This document shows positions 18,340 through 27,066 of a stretch of DNA of 64,000 nucleotides, in pieces. Made by a program: the position numbers and the translations under genes. Each line of letters begins with the position of its first letter. The first letter of the stretch is position 1. This DNA is from Phocaeicola sartorii JCM 17136 = DSM 21941. Lineage in GTDB: Bacteria > Bacteroidota > Bacteroidia > Bacteroidales > Bacteroidaceae. Under the pieces are notes generated by a model. That model was not told where the DNA came from. It searched no databases and was given only the letters and a program-made list of their open reading frames with translations. The stretch spans positions 62,001 through 126,000 of the forward strand of contig NZ_BAKM01000012.1 in NCBI RefSeq assembly GCF_000614185.1, given 5' to 3'.

Positions 18340-18640
18340 AACGCGGCGGTATTAGGATAGTGCGACGATTGCAGCAGTTTCCCGACATCTTCCGGTTTGT
18401 AGAAGATTTTGTGACGGATGCGGCTGAAAGGCAGCAACCCTTTCTCCCGGTAGGTTTGCAGGGTACGTTTCGATATACCCAGCACGTCACAGACATCCTG
18501 GTTGTCCAGCCATTTTTTCAAACTCACGTCCTCCTCCTGCGGCATAACGCCTCGGCTTTTCTTTCAATGGCTTCCACGTGCCCTGCCAGCGCGTCGAAAG
18601 CCTTCACGTCCATACTTATTATTTCCATGTTCTGTTTCAT
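18336..18640 (-). CDS. Helix-turn-helix (excisionase-like) protein, frameshifted
   Basis: About 101 residues after restoring one base near 18,542, where AEALCR joins QEEDVSLKKWLDNQDVC. The N-terminal MEIISMDVKAFDALAGHVEA helix is typical of this ICE family. The C-terminal HTH (DVCDVLGISKRTLQTYREKG) and wing (HKIFYKPEDVGKLL) are intact. The start at 18640 is used; an internal ATG at 18628 is equally possible. It is a likely partner of the downstream HTH protein in control of excision. Confidence 0.75.
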
Positions 18641-18659
18641 TTTTTGTTTCCCGGATGCC

Positions 18660-18667
18660 CAAAAGTA
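18660..18667 (-). promoter_or_regulatory. -7 element for the HTH gene pair
   Basis: TACTTTTG on the minus strand, 19 nt upstream of the start at 18640, fits TAnnTTTG. No clear -33 TTTG. Confidence 0.45.
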
Positions 18668-18887
18668 CACAAATGGACAGTATCTTGTTAGCAGCCAGTG
18701 GCATATGGACGTATCCGTCTTAAAAGTGGCAGCGAGTGGCGCCACGTCCGGCGGAAACGATCCTCCGCCGATACGGGATCGGCACGTTCCGATACGCCAA
18801 TCGCCCGTGAAAGGAAATGTTCGCGGGCGATTTATCATTCCATGCAGGGTGAGCCGTGAACCGACTTTCGCGAGCGTTCACGGCATA

Positions 18888-19197
18888 TCGTTTTCTCCCC
18901 GTTTCTCTCCCATAACCTTTTCCTCTCTTTTTTTTATGCCGCGGAGCGCGGTATGGAAATCTGTTGTCTGTAGCAAAGGTAGTTACGGGGCTCACGCTGC
19001 TGCAAGATCGGGCCGCGGGGCGGTTTGCCGCAAAATCTTCCTCTTTCCCTGCGGGCGAGCGTATTTTCCGACAAAATCTTGCAGCAGCTATCCCCGACAC
19101 CTTTTGATGCTACCGAAACAGATTCCATCCATACCGGCTCCGCTACGGCATAAAAAAAAAGTCAAAGGTTATGAGAAACGAAGAGAAAAATAAATGG
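18888..19197. repeat. Large concentric inverted repeat, ICE non-coding region
   Basis: Left arm (about 18,888-19,008) and right arm (about 19,076-19,197) are imperfect reverse complements around a centre at 19,042. The innermost 13 bp, GCTGCTGCAAGAT (18,996-19,008) and ATCTTGCAGCAGC (19,076-19,088), are perfect. Outer blocks also match: GCGGAGC..CGGTATGG, AATCTGTT, GTAGCA, T8-ATGCCG and CATAACCTTT. The right arm includes the ribosome binding site and first codons of the gene at 19,171. The left arm holds a decayed mirror copy of that start on the minus strand. The loop is 67 nt. No gene is seen from 18,668 to 19,170. Confidence 0.8.
18974..18981 (-). promoter_or_regulatory. Possible -7 element inside the inverted repeat
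   Basis: TACCTTTG on the minus strand within the left arm. It could drive a leader of about 330 nt toward the HTH genes. Weak on its own. Confidence 0.3.
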
Positions 19198-19422
19198 AAA
19201 CAGAAATCCTCCAACCTTCCACTTGGCATAAAGGCAAAGGTCGGGTTGGCGGTAAAGGTCGGGGCGGTGGCTTTGGGCTTCCACGTGTGGGGCATCGACT
19301 TTATTTGGGTCGTTTTGGGCTTCACGTTCTGTTATGACATCCTGCGGGGTATTTTCTCCTGCCTTGTTTCTCTCGTGGCTCTAACCGGCTTTTTCTATTT
19401 CCTATTCACTCACATCTTCTAA
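19171..19422 (+). CDS. Small membrane protein
   Basis: 83 residues with a basic N-terminus (MRNEEKNKWKQK). Two or three hydrophobic segments follow (KVGAVALGFHVWGIDFIWVV and ILRGIFSCLVSLVALTGFF). No family is recognised. Its start lies in the right arm of the large inverted repeat, and 12 nt separate it from the next gene, so it opens the accessory operon that includes the PcfK/PcfJ-like genes. Confidence 0.6.
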   Translation: MRNEEKNKWKQKSSNLPLGIKAKVGLAVKVGAVALGFHVWGIDFIWVVLGFTFCYDILRGIFSCLVSLVALTGFFYFLFTHIF

Positions 19423-19434
19423 ATTATTACAGGT

Positions 19435-20427
19435 ATGACAAAGTACATTTCATTATTCGGAGCGACTACCACGGACACGCAGGTGCAGGTAGTCAAGGAA
19501 AACCAGGTTATCATCGGTATCGGTGCGGGTGCGAGCAGAAAGCGTTACGTCGTTTACAAGGTGGAACACACCGCCCGTGGCTATGTGTACCACATGGTCG
19601 ATACCGAAACAAAGGAAATCAGCCGCACGGACATTTTGCGCCCCCTCTCGCAGACATTCGGTATCGGCAGGTATTACGACGACGTGAACCCCGAGTTCAT
19701 GGACGCTTTCGAGGTGGCCTTGCTCGTGGGGCAGGCGGAGGAGCAAGCCACGGCGCAGGCCATCGCCGCCGCCAAAGAGAAAGCCGAGCATGACCGCATA
19801 GCGGAAATAGGGGCGCAGAGGTTACGCCGCATCATGCCCGAAGGGGTGCAGGGCGTAATCATCGCCGAACTCAACGAAACGGAATACACAGACCCCTCTT
19901 ACGAGTGTTCGACCACCCGAAGCGTGCGTACCGTCATTCTCGGTTTTTCGGCCACCTCCCGCAACGGCTTCGGGGAGTTGAGAAAGGCGGCGGCCAATTT
20001 TCCGCAAACGGCGCACCTCTCCGAATACGACCCCAAGAATGAACACCGCTATCCCGTTTTCACGCTCGGCAAAAGTCCGAAATACGGGTGGAGTGTCTGC
20101 AAACTGACCCACTACACCCGTGAAGGTTACATCGACAGACTGGCATATATCGCAGGAAACGAGGAGAATATATGTCTGCCCGAGCCGAAAGACGAAAAAC
20201 GGACAGAACGCACTGAAACGAGCGTGCAAGGCGGGTTTATCATCGTGGACTATTCCGAAAAAGCGATAGCCGTATTCGGGGACACCAAGCCCGTCAAGGA
20301 CGCCCTTCACGCACTCGGGGGACGCTTCAACGCACGGCTGACGCATGACGGGCAGAAGAGAGCGGGATGGATTTTCCAAAAGACCAAAGAGGACGAGGTG
20401 CGGCGGCTTCTCGGAAAGGACGAATAA
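19435..20427 (+). CDS. ICE-conserved hypothetical protein
   Basis: 330 residues, no signal peptide or membrane segments. The middle has an Ala/Glu-rich helix (QAEEQATAQAIAAAKEKAEH). The C-terminal 55 residues (KAIAVFGDTKPVKDALHAL and GGRFNARLTHDGQKRAGWIF) form a compact block that recurs in several Bacteroidales ICE proteins. No enzymatic motif is visible. It is in the same operon as PcfK/PcfJ-like genes. Confidence 0.7.
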   Translation: MTKYISLFGATTTDTQVQVVKENQVIIGIGAGASRKRYVVYKVEHTARGYVYHMVDTETKEISRTDILRPLSQTFGIGRYYDDVNPEFMDAFEVALLVGQAEEQATAQAIAAAKEKAEHDRIAEIGAQRLRRIMPEGVQGVIIAELNETEYTDPSYECSTTRSVRTVILGFSATSRNGFGELRKAAANFPQTAHLSEYDPKNEHRYPVFTLGKSPKYGWSVCKLTHYTREGYIDRLAYIAGNEENICLPEPKDEKRTERTETSVQGGFIIVDYSEKAIAVFGDTKPVKDALHALGGRFNARLTHDGQKRAGWIFQKTKEDEVRRLLGKDE

Positions 20428-20471
20428 ATGTTGAACACGGGGCGCTCGCCGCCCCACAATACCCAAAAATC

Positions 20472-20882
20472 ATGGCACAAGGAACAGATTATTTCAAACT
20501 GACGATACAGAACTATCTCGACGCACGGGCTCGGGAGGACGAACTTTTCGCACCCCGATACGCCAACCCGAAAAAGAACATTGACGATTGCTGCACTTTC
20601 ATCATCAACCAAGTACGGCAGAGCGGTTGCAACGGGTTTGCCGACGAGGAAATATACTCTATGGCACTCCACTATTACGACGAGGAGGACATCGACATCG
20701 GCAAACCCGTCAGTTGCAAGGTAGTGGTCAATCACACCGTCGAACTGACCGAGGAGGAAAAAGCCGAGGCACGGCGGAACGCCATACGGAAGGCCGAGAG
20801 CGAAGCCTACGCCAAGTTGGCGAAAGTCAAGTCCAAACCCAAGAAAATCGAAGATAACAAACTAATGCCCAGTCTATTTTAG
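20472..20882 (+). CDS. PcfK-like protein
   Basis: 136 residues. Start at 20472 (CAAAAATCATG) instead of the longer in-frame ORF that copies the upstream gene. IQNYLDARAREDELFAPRYANPKKNIDDC and the acidic IYSMALHYYDEEDIDIG are characteristic of PcfK-like proteins of Gram-negative conjugative elements. It precedes a PcfJ-like gene by 2 nt, the usual pairing. The function is unknown; the name derives from a plasmid pCF10 locus. Confidence 0.8.
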   Translation: MAQGTDYFKLTIQNYLDARAREDELFAPRYANPKKNIDDCCTFIINQVRQSGCNGFADEEIYSMALHYYDEEDIDIGKPVSCKVVVNHTVELTEEEKAEARRNAIRKAESEAYAKLAKVKSKPKKIEDNKLMPSLF

Positions 20883-20884
20883 TT

Positions 20885-22168
20885 ATGAAACCGAGAACAA
20901 AATTCCAACAGAACGTCGTGGCGGCAAGCAAACACCTGCCGCCGCTTACCCCCGCACAAATCGAATGGGGGTACAAGAACTGCATCGAGCATATCGGACG
21001 CCGCACGCCGAAAGGACTTATCACCTGCACCGAGTGCGGCCACACATGGCAGAGCGAAAACGGAGAACTCACGGACAATCTGTCAGGGTGCGAGTGTCCG
21101 CACTGCCATACCCCGCTGAAAGTGGAAACCACCCTGCGCCGCAAGTTCAACGATTACGAGTATTTGTGCATCGTAACCCGCTGCAAGGGTTTTCAAGTCC
21201 TGCGCTTCGTATATATCGAGTGTTGGGCGAAAGTGGGACAGACGCCCGTTTACACTCATATCGAAGCCGTACAGCGGTGGATTGCCCCCGACGGACGCTC
21301 CGCAACCTTCGCACGGCTGCGCCCGATGGGCTTCTTCGTTCACGGGTGGAGTTGGTCGAGCGCATTGGAACTGCGGGCGGAGAACGACGGGAAATACAAC
21401 ATCACGCCCACACGCATCTATCCTCGGCAACGGCTTATCCCCGAACTGCGCAGAAGCGGCTACGGCAAACAACTCCCCGATGTAACCCCTTTCGACCTTA
21501 TCCACCTGCTGCTCTCGGAGAACAAGGCCGAAACGCTGCTTAAAGCGGGACAAACGGCACTCGTGCAATTTTTCGCCCGTTCCTCCCGCAATATCGCCGA
21601 CTATTGGCCGGCCATCCGTATCGCCATCCGTAACGGGTACGCTATCGGGAAACCGACGGAATGGTGCGACTACATCGACCTGTTGCGATTTTTCGGGAAA
21701 GACCTGCACAACGCCCATTTCGTGTGTCCCGCAGACCTACCCGCAGCGCATGACCTCTACATGGCAAAAAAACGGCGGCACATGCAGGAGGAACGGCGGC
21801 AGGAGGAACGGCGCAAGGCGTTGGAGCAGGAAGCCTCGTTTATCGAAGCCAAAGGGCGGTTTTTCGGCGTGGAGTTTTCCGACGGGGAAATTTGCATCAA
21901 GGTATTGGACAGTGTTGAAGCCATACGGCAGGAGGGCGAGGCCATGCACCATTGCGTGTTTACCAACGAATACTACCTGAAGGCCGACTCGCTCATATTG
22001 TCAGCCACAATCGACGGCAAACGCATCGAAACGATAGAGGTGTCCCTAAAACGCATGGAGGTCGTGCAGAGCAGGGGCGTGTGTAACAAGAACACCCCAT
22101 ACCACGGGCAAATACTGAAACTGATGAAGGGGAACATGTCCCTTATAAGGAAACGAATGACAGCATAA
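20885..22168 (+). CDS. PcfJ-like protein
   Basis: 427 residues. It has a probable zinc ribbon near residues 48-82 (CTECGHTW and CECPHCHTP). A C-terminal PcfJ domain contains EGEAMHHCVFTNEYYLKADS and TIEVSLKRMEVVQSRGVCN, the family signature. A basic, Glu/Arg-rich helix lies before the C-terminal domain. PcfK and PcfJ always travel together in these elements, but their biochemical role is not established. Confidence 0.82.
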   Translation: MKPRTKFQQNVVAASKHLPPLTPAQIEWGYKNCIEHIGRRTPKGLITCTECGHTWQSENGELTDNLSGCECPHCHTPLKVETTLRRKFNDYEYLCIVTRCKGFQVLRFVYIECWAKVGQTPVYTHIEAVQRWIAPDGRSATFARLRPMGFFVHGWSWSSALELRAENDGKYNITPTRIYPRQRLIPELRRSGYGKQLPDVTPFDLIHLLLSENKAETLLKAGQTALVQFFARSSRNIADYWPAIRIAIRNGYAIGKPTEWCDYIDLLRFFGKDLHNAHFVCPADLPAAHDLYMAKKRRHMQEERRQEERRKALEQEASFIEAKGRFFGVEFSDGEICIKVLDSVEAIRQEGEAMHHCVFTNEYYLKADSLILSATIDGKRIETIEVSLKRMEVVQSRGVCNKNTPYHGQILKLMKGNMSLIRKRMTA

Positions 22169-22209
22169 AAATCGGGGCGGCGAAAGCCGCCCTACAAAAA
22201 AACAAAACA

Positions 22210-22526
22210 ATGAAAATCATCTATAAAAGCTACATGGCACGCCCGCTCAAACCCTTTGGGGAATGGGATTGGGAAGTTCAGGAAGCAGTCAAGACGGCCC
22301 TTGCGCTCGTCGAGGGGAAAACGGGTTCAGAACCCATTCCGAGATATGGCGAAGGTGCAACCTCGTCATTACCGTGGGACACAACATCTACACCACGAGT
22401 ATCGAGATACGGCCACCCGAGCAGGACGTGATACGCCGCAGGAGCAACTGGCACAACGGCTACGCCTACTACTGCAACGGCGTGTTCTGGGCGAACATGA
22501 GCAGGGTTAAAGTGGAACTTGTCTGA
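22210..22526 (+). CDS. Small ICE hypothetical protein (frameshifted)
   Basis: About 105 residues after restoring one base near 22,350. The first half is MKIIYKSYMARPLKPFGEWD. The second half, CNLVITVGHNIYTTSIEI..., runs in the next frame to the stop at 22526. No family is recognised. It is in line with the PcfJ operon. The join point is less certain than for the tra genes. Confidence 0.5.
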
Positions 22527-22571
22527 TTAAAAATTTCGGGGCGGCAAAAGCCGCCCGTAAAAAGCGAGAAC

Positions 22572-22838
22572 ATGAAAACGAATGAAGTAAACAAGGAAAT
22601 CTCCTATAAAACGCTGGTCGTAACCTTCGGCGAGGGTATCGGGCGGATCGACACCATGTTCGACGACCCGCAGGCGTGGGGCGTTGCCACGCTGAAACAA
22701 TGGATTGACGGCTATGAAACTACGCGCTTCACCGAAATCGACGACCGAACGGCGGTTATCACATCCGAATACAACATGGACAGCGTGGAGGAATGGCTGC
22801 AAAAGAACACACCGATTATCAACCTGGAAAAACGATAA
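22572..22838 (+). CDS. Small ICE hypothetical protein
   Basis: 88 residues, acidic, no membrane segments or known motifs. FGEGIGRIDTMFDDPQAWGVATL suggests a compact globular fold. It is spaced 45 nt from the preceding gene and 4 nt from the next, so probably operonic. Function unknown. Confidence 0.6.
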   Translation: MKTNEVNKEISYKTLVVTFGEGIGRIDTMFDDPQAWGVATLKQWIDGYETTRFTEIDDRTAVITSEYNMDSVEEWLQKNTPIINLEKR

Positions 22839-22842
22839 AATC

Positions 22843-23022
22843 ATGCGCAAGTACAAATTATTCATCGGCTACCGGCTGCTGGGCGAGTTTTCCGGTATAT
22901 GGGAAGCCAAAAATTTCGCCGCTGAAAGCGGCATGAGCAGAATTTTCTCGCTCGTGGGAGAAAATTACCGGGACAGTTGGTACGAACCCAAAAAACAAGA
23001 CAAGAATGGAAACAAAGATTAA
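22843..23022 (+). CDS. Small ICE hypothetical protein
   Basis: 59 residues beginning MRKYKLFIGYRLLGEFSGIW, ending in a Lys/Asn-rich tail. The ATG at 22843 fits the operon spacing. Its end overlaps the next gene by 17 nt. No recognisable domain. Confidence 0.5.
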   Translation: MRKYKLFIGYRLLGEFSGIWEAKNFAAESGMSRIFSLVGENYRDSWYEPKKQDKNGNKD

Positions 23023-23209
23023 AGACATCACGGGAACGGAAATAACCGTTACCGACTTAAAAGAGGCGGTACGCCAATGCCGGGAGTGCCTCGCAAGTCC
23101 CTACCTGATGCCCTCGGGGCATACCGTGGGGGAAAACCATGCCTACATGTTGCGGCAACTGCTCACCCTGCAAAGGCGGAAACGGGAACACGACAGGCAA
23201 CAGCCGTGA
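23006..23209 (+). CDS. Small ICE hypothetical protein
   Basis: 67 residues. ITVTDLKEAVRQCRECLASPY and HTVGENHAYMLRQLLTLQR suggest a small helical protein. It is the last gene of the plus-strand accessory operon, followed at once by a terminator. No function. Confidence 0.55.
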   Translation: METKIKDITGTEITVTDLKEAVRQCRECLASPYLMPSGHTVGENHAYMLRQLLTLQRRKREHDRQQP

Positions 23210-23221
23210 AAATACGACGCG

Positions 23222-23255
23222 AAAAATCGGACGATAACAACCGTCCGATTTTTTT
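23222..23255 (+). terminator. Rho-independent terminator
   Basis: AAAAATCGGACG, 8-nt loop, CGTCCGATTTTTTT: a 12-bp stem with a T run directly after the accessory operon. The A-rich left side may also serve the convergent gene. Confidence 0.88.
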
Positions 23256-23263
23256 GTTTCCCG

Positions 23264-23649
23264 TCAATCGACCGCCGTATGGTCGCCCAGCTTCCCGTGC
23301 AGTTCACGCCCGATATGTCCGGCAATGCCACGGGGAGAAATTTCAGAGATCGAACCCCACCCGCCATGCGTGTATATGCACGTCTTGAGCGGTTCGGTAC
23401 GGGAAAGGTAGAACAGATAGCCGTTGCGGAGCAGGATGCCCACGAACACCGAGCCGACCTCGATGTCGCGATCTCGTCAAAACGTATCTTCCCGTCATTG
23501 TATAATACTGCCGTGCCATCCGCATCGGGAATGACGAACAGATCGTCTTCCATGACAATCCCGTGCAACTCGATTAGCGACCCCAGGCATTCACTCGCCG
23601 ATACCCGGTCGTAACCACCCTTTACCTCATTTGTCGATTTCGTTTCCAT
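23264..23649 (-). CDS. ICE hypothetical protein (frameshifted)
   Basis: About 128 residues after restoring one base near 23,474, where RFDEIA continues as DIEVGSVFVGILLRNGYLF. It has no signal peptide. The C-terminal part, GGWGSISEISPRGIAGHIGREL, looks globular. No family is recognised. It is convergent with the plus-strand accessory operon. Confidence 0.5.
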
Positions 23650-24011
23650 ATCGCTTTTCTTTAGGTTCGGACAAATACCATACGAAAAAGGCGTGAGAAT
23701 ACGTTAAATACCGGCATTGAGGTACAGCCAAGCACCCATCCACTCGATAGATAATTTCTCCCCACGCCGCTATCGCATACGCTTGACGCATATAGACACG
23801 ACGATGAAGAAGAGAACTACCCATTATTTTGCGAGCGGATTAAAATTTGGCTGTTTTCAATGCCCCACCATAATGTGTTCCTTCCGTATGTAAATCGCCC
23901 GGCGGCATCGCCGCCGGAGGATTCGATTGCAAATATAACGATTTCATCCGGGTATCGGCGACAATACGTGCGATTTTTAACAACCTTCCTGCCAAAGAAC
24001 TACCTGCCCTC
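23650..24011. other. Non-coding stretch with a GC hairpin
   Basis: No convincing gene. CCGGCGGC-ATC-GCCGCCGG at 23,899-23,917 is a perfect 8-bp stem, 95 nt after the DUF4116-type gene on the minus strand, without a T run. A TATATTTG -7 element lies on the minus strand at 23,930-23,937. AT content is higher than in the ICE core on either side. Confidence 0.4.
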
Positions 24012-25962
24012 CTACAATTTCGGCCCCCGGGCGGGTTTGCGGGGCGCGACCTTCGGCTGCGCCTTCTTCTCCCCGGGCGGTTCGACGATCCGCAGTTTGA
24101 GTTTCTCCGCCTTGCGGTCGTAACGCACCTCGCAGCAGTCGATCTCGCCCGCCACCGACGTCCACACGTTGTTCACACGCACCGCGCCGCCCGAGTAGAG
24201 GGTCTTGTATTGTTCGTATTCGAGCGGTTGCAGCAGCTTGGCGTCCACCTGGCGGTGGAACGAGTAGATGTTGCGCCCATTGGCAATCTCGTCGGGAACG
24301 TAAACCCGCAATTCGGGGTGCGCGGCCTCGGCATAGAGGCACAGATCCGCCGTGCGAAGCTCCCTCGGAACCCACTGGATCATCCTCGGGTCGCCCCGCA
24401 CGGCCGTATCGGCCACGAGCGGCGTGATGGCCGTCTGGGGAATGTCGTACAGCACCCCCGCATCCTTGCGAACGGCCTCCAACGCCACCTCCTCCGTTAC
24501 AAGCCGGCGGTTCAGGTGCAGGACACTCATCAACCGGTGTATCTTCTGCGGGTCGTCCTGCTCGCGGAACACCTGCAAGACCAGGGCGGGGTCGCTCAAC
24601 GCGCTGATAACCGAGAAATCGGTTTTGTCCTTCCCGTAGGTACGCTCGAAAGCCTCCCGGCTCATCTCCCGCGTCCGCTGCTCGCGGGGGATGCCTTTCA
24701 GGTTCTGGGGATTCTCCCGCACCAGGCTCATGTACAGTTCCGGGCTTTTTATATGCTCGGGGAGGTAGGCCACGGCATAGGGCTGCGCCGTATGGCCTCC
24801 ATGCACAGCTCCGGCGTTTTCAACCTCTCGGGGACGTATTGCAGGTAGCTCCCGTCGTGCCCGACGGCCCGGCGGCACATCTCCTCGGTCTTGGCATAGT
24901 CGGGAAAACGGAAGAACAGCTCCGGCTCCAGGGCGAAGATCTCACGGGCCACCCTCGGCGTGAGGAACCAGGGGGTCATGTTTTCCAAAAAATCGAAGGT
25001 CTTATCGTAATTCGTGCAATAGAATCCCAACACTTTCAGGTGTATCTCCTCGAAGGGATATAGCGGAGGACACGCAGGTCGTCAGTACGGGCCAACGCCC
25101 GGTTGCAGACCTCCGGCGTGAGTTGTTCGGGCTTGAAAAAGCGGATGGCCAGGGAATCGCGCTCCAGCGCCATCCCGCACAGACGGTCGGTTTTCAGATG
25201 CTCCGGCACGTACTCCAACGCCAGGTAGTTCGAGGACACGGCAGCCTCGCAGACCCGCTCCGTGCGCAGCTCCTCGGGGACTTCATGGAGCAGGATGCCG
25301 TCCCCGCCCACGGCACGCAGGCAGACCGCCTCCGTGCGTAGCTCTTTCGGTACGAGCGACAGGCAGGCGGCGTCCATCCCCACGCCGTACAGGGCCAGCT
25401 CCTCGGTCATGACCTCGGGGTCGAGAGCGGCAAAGACCTCGAAGTTTTTCGCGGGCGACAGCCCGAACTTTTTCAACCCCTCCAGGCATATATCGGGGTG
25501 CGGGATATGCCGCAGCAGCTCGTAGTCGCCACTCTGCACGGCCTTCAACGCCGCACGGCATATCTCCGGCGTCCGCAATTTCCCGGGAACGGCCTCCAGC
25601 GCCAGGCCGTTGCGCCTGACGGCCGCCAGGCATAGCCCGGGTGTCTTCAGCCTCTCGGGAACGTAGTGCAGCGCGTAGCTGTTGCTCTCGACGGCCGCAC
25701 GGCACATCTTCGGGGTTTTCAGATCCTCGGGGACGAATTTCAGCGTTTCGCCCCGGTGACCGGCGGCGGCCGAACACAGCTCCGGCGTTTTCATCGCTTC
25801 GGGCACGAACTCGATGTTAAAAGCCGATTTTTTGACGGCGAAACGGCAGACCTCCGCCGTCTTACGCTCCTCGGGCAGCGTCTCGAAAAGGTTCTCACGC
25901 CACGGGTTCTCGTACACCCCCGTATCGAGGTAGGCTATATCTTTTCTCTCTTGTTCTGTCAT
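24012..25962 (-). CDS. DUF4116-type repeat protein (two frameshifts)
   Basis: About 650 residues after restoring single bases near 25,055 and 24,785. The first 500 residues are a tandem array of modules of about 25 residues reading roughly VPExLKTPELCxxAVxxxG, like DUF4116 repeats. More than fifteen degenerate copies are visible (FVPEAMKTPELC, YVPERLKTPGLC, HEVPEELRTERVC). The last 130 residues differ: YSGGAVRVNNVWTSVAGEID, then a basic tail PKVAPRKPARGPKL. There is no signal peptide. It lies just past a terminator from traQ. A binding or scaffold role is plausible; nothing catalytic is visible. Confidence 0.65.
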
Positions 25963-25979
25963 GGTTTTTCATATTACGG

Positions 25980-26004
25980 GAAACGCCCGTCGAACGGGCG
26001 TTTC
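25980..26004. terminator. Hairpin terminator after the tra operon
   Basis: GAAACGCCCG, loop TCGAA, CGGGCGTTTC: a perfect 10-bp stem 18 nt after the traQ stop on the minus strand. It probably ends the tra operon. Confidence 0.8.
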
Positions 26005-26021
26005 TCCTGGTTACACTTGTT

Positions 26022-26468
26022 TTATGATCTCTCGGGCTCTTCCTCCCCGTTCTCGTTCTGGAACGTGAAGGAGGTCTTCACTGTCTGCCCCGTGTTGTCC
26101 TCGATATAGACGTCGATCACCTGCTGGTCGTCGCTGCGCGAGGTGTAATAGAGGCGGAATACCTCACGGTCGAGCGGATAGCGGTCGTTGGGTAGGAACA
26201 CCGTACCGTCGTCCATCCTCAACTCGCCGCGCCCGTCGGGCTGGAAATAGCGGATCGTGTAACGCGCGCCGTCATATCTTCCCTCCCGCACGAGCGTGCA
26301 GCGGATTTCGGCGGTTTCACCAATGGAGATTCGCTTCTGGACGGGCATCGTTTCCAGAGAAAACGTGTACGCCTGCTGTATATCCAGCCCGTTGTCGCAG
26401 GATGCGCATAAAAGGCCGAGAACGGCGATCCAAACCGCCAGGGCCGATACTGTCTTTATCTTTTTCAT
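26022..26468 (-). CDS. traQ: Conjugal transfer protein TraQ (DUF3872 family)
   Basis: 148 residues. It has a lipoprotein-type signal (AVLGLLCASC), then a beta-rich domain with FSLETMPVQKRISIGETAEIRC and YFQPDGRGEL, typical of DUF3872/TraQ of CTnDOT-like elements. It is the last gene of the transfer operon, 13 nt after traO, and is followed by a terminator. It should be an envelope component of the transfer apparatus; the precise role is unknown. Confidence 0.8.
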   Translation of the reverse strand: MKKIKTVSALAVWIAVLGLLCASCDNGLDIQQAYTFSLETMPVQKRISIGETAEIRCTLVREGRYDGARYTIRYFQPDGRGELRMDDGTVFLPNDRYPLDREVFRLYYTSRSDDQQVIDVYIEDNTGQTVKTSFTFQNENGEEEPERS

Positions 26469-26481
26469 GTCGCTTGCAAGT

Positions 26482-27065
26482 TTAATGGATTATGAATTTC
26501 ACGCCCAGGCCGAACTGCGCGTGGAAATGTCCCGTTGTAGTTCCCCATAGGATACGCTCGCGCCCCGTCAGCGAGAGGATAATCCTGTCGGTCAGGTACG
26601 CATCGACCTCCAGCGTGACGGCCCCGCCGTAGAGGAAGCGGTCACGGTGCAGGAGCGTGGAGCCGTCATAAAGCCGCCTCTCGCCCCAGTTCACGCTCTC
26701 GTACCCGGCCAGCGCCGAGCCGCGAGGTAGAAGAAAAAAGTCTTGGACGGGTCGGAGAGGAACTTGTAATAGTAGCCGCCCTCGGCCGTGAACTGCGCCA
26801 CCGGGATACGTTCCGACTTGTAGGGGTAATAACGGTTCAGGAACTCCGCGCCGAACACCCACTTGTCGGCATTCTTCGCATAGCGGCTCATGGCCAGCCC
26901 GAACCAGTAGCCTGTTTCGTTGCGGCTGTCCCGGGTGTAGAAGCCGTCGGCCATGCCACCCCGTATTTCCAGCCCGCGCATGGCGGGCAGGGCACGCTGG
27001 GCGTGCGCCCCGTCCGAAAGGAGGAGGCATAACCCCAGCGTGAGAATGAATATCGCCCGTTTCAT
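26482..27065 (-). CDS. traO: Conjugal transfer protein TraO (frameshifted)
   Basis: About 194 residues after restoring one base near 26,722, where KTFFFYL continues as GGSALAGYESVNWGERRLYD. The signal peptide (MKRAIFILTLGLCLLLSDGAHA) and alternating beta-strand pattern fit the TraO family, predicted beta-barrel-like outer-membrane proteins of Bacteroidales transposons. It ends GLGVKFIIH, the normal family end. Its start lies 1 nt after the traN stop. Confidence 0.85.
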
Positions 27066-27066
27066 A

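Noticed and set aside
18360-19193. 277-residue open frame on the plus strand across the HTH genes and inverted repeat
   Set aside because: Covers the antisense of two HTH genes and a structured non-coding region; Ser/Pro/Arg-rich without motifs.
23627-23824. 65-residue open frame upstream of the gene at 23,264
   Set aside because: Overlaps the start of the better-supported frame, has no family match and an unlikely composition.
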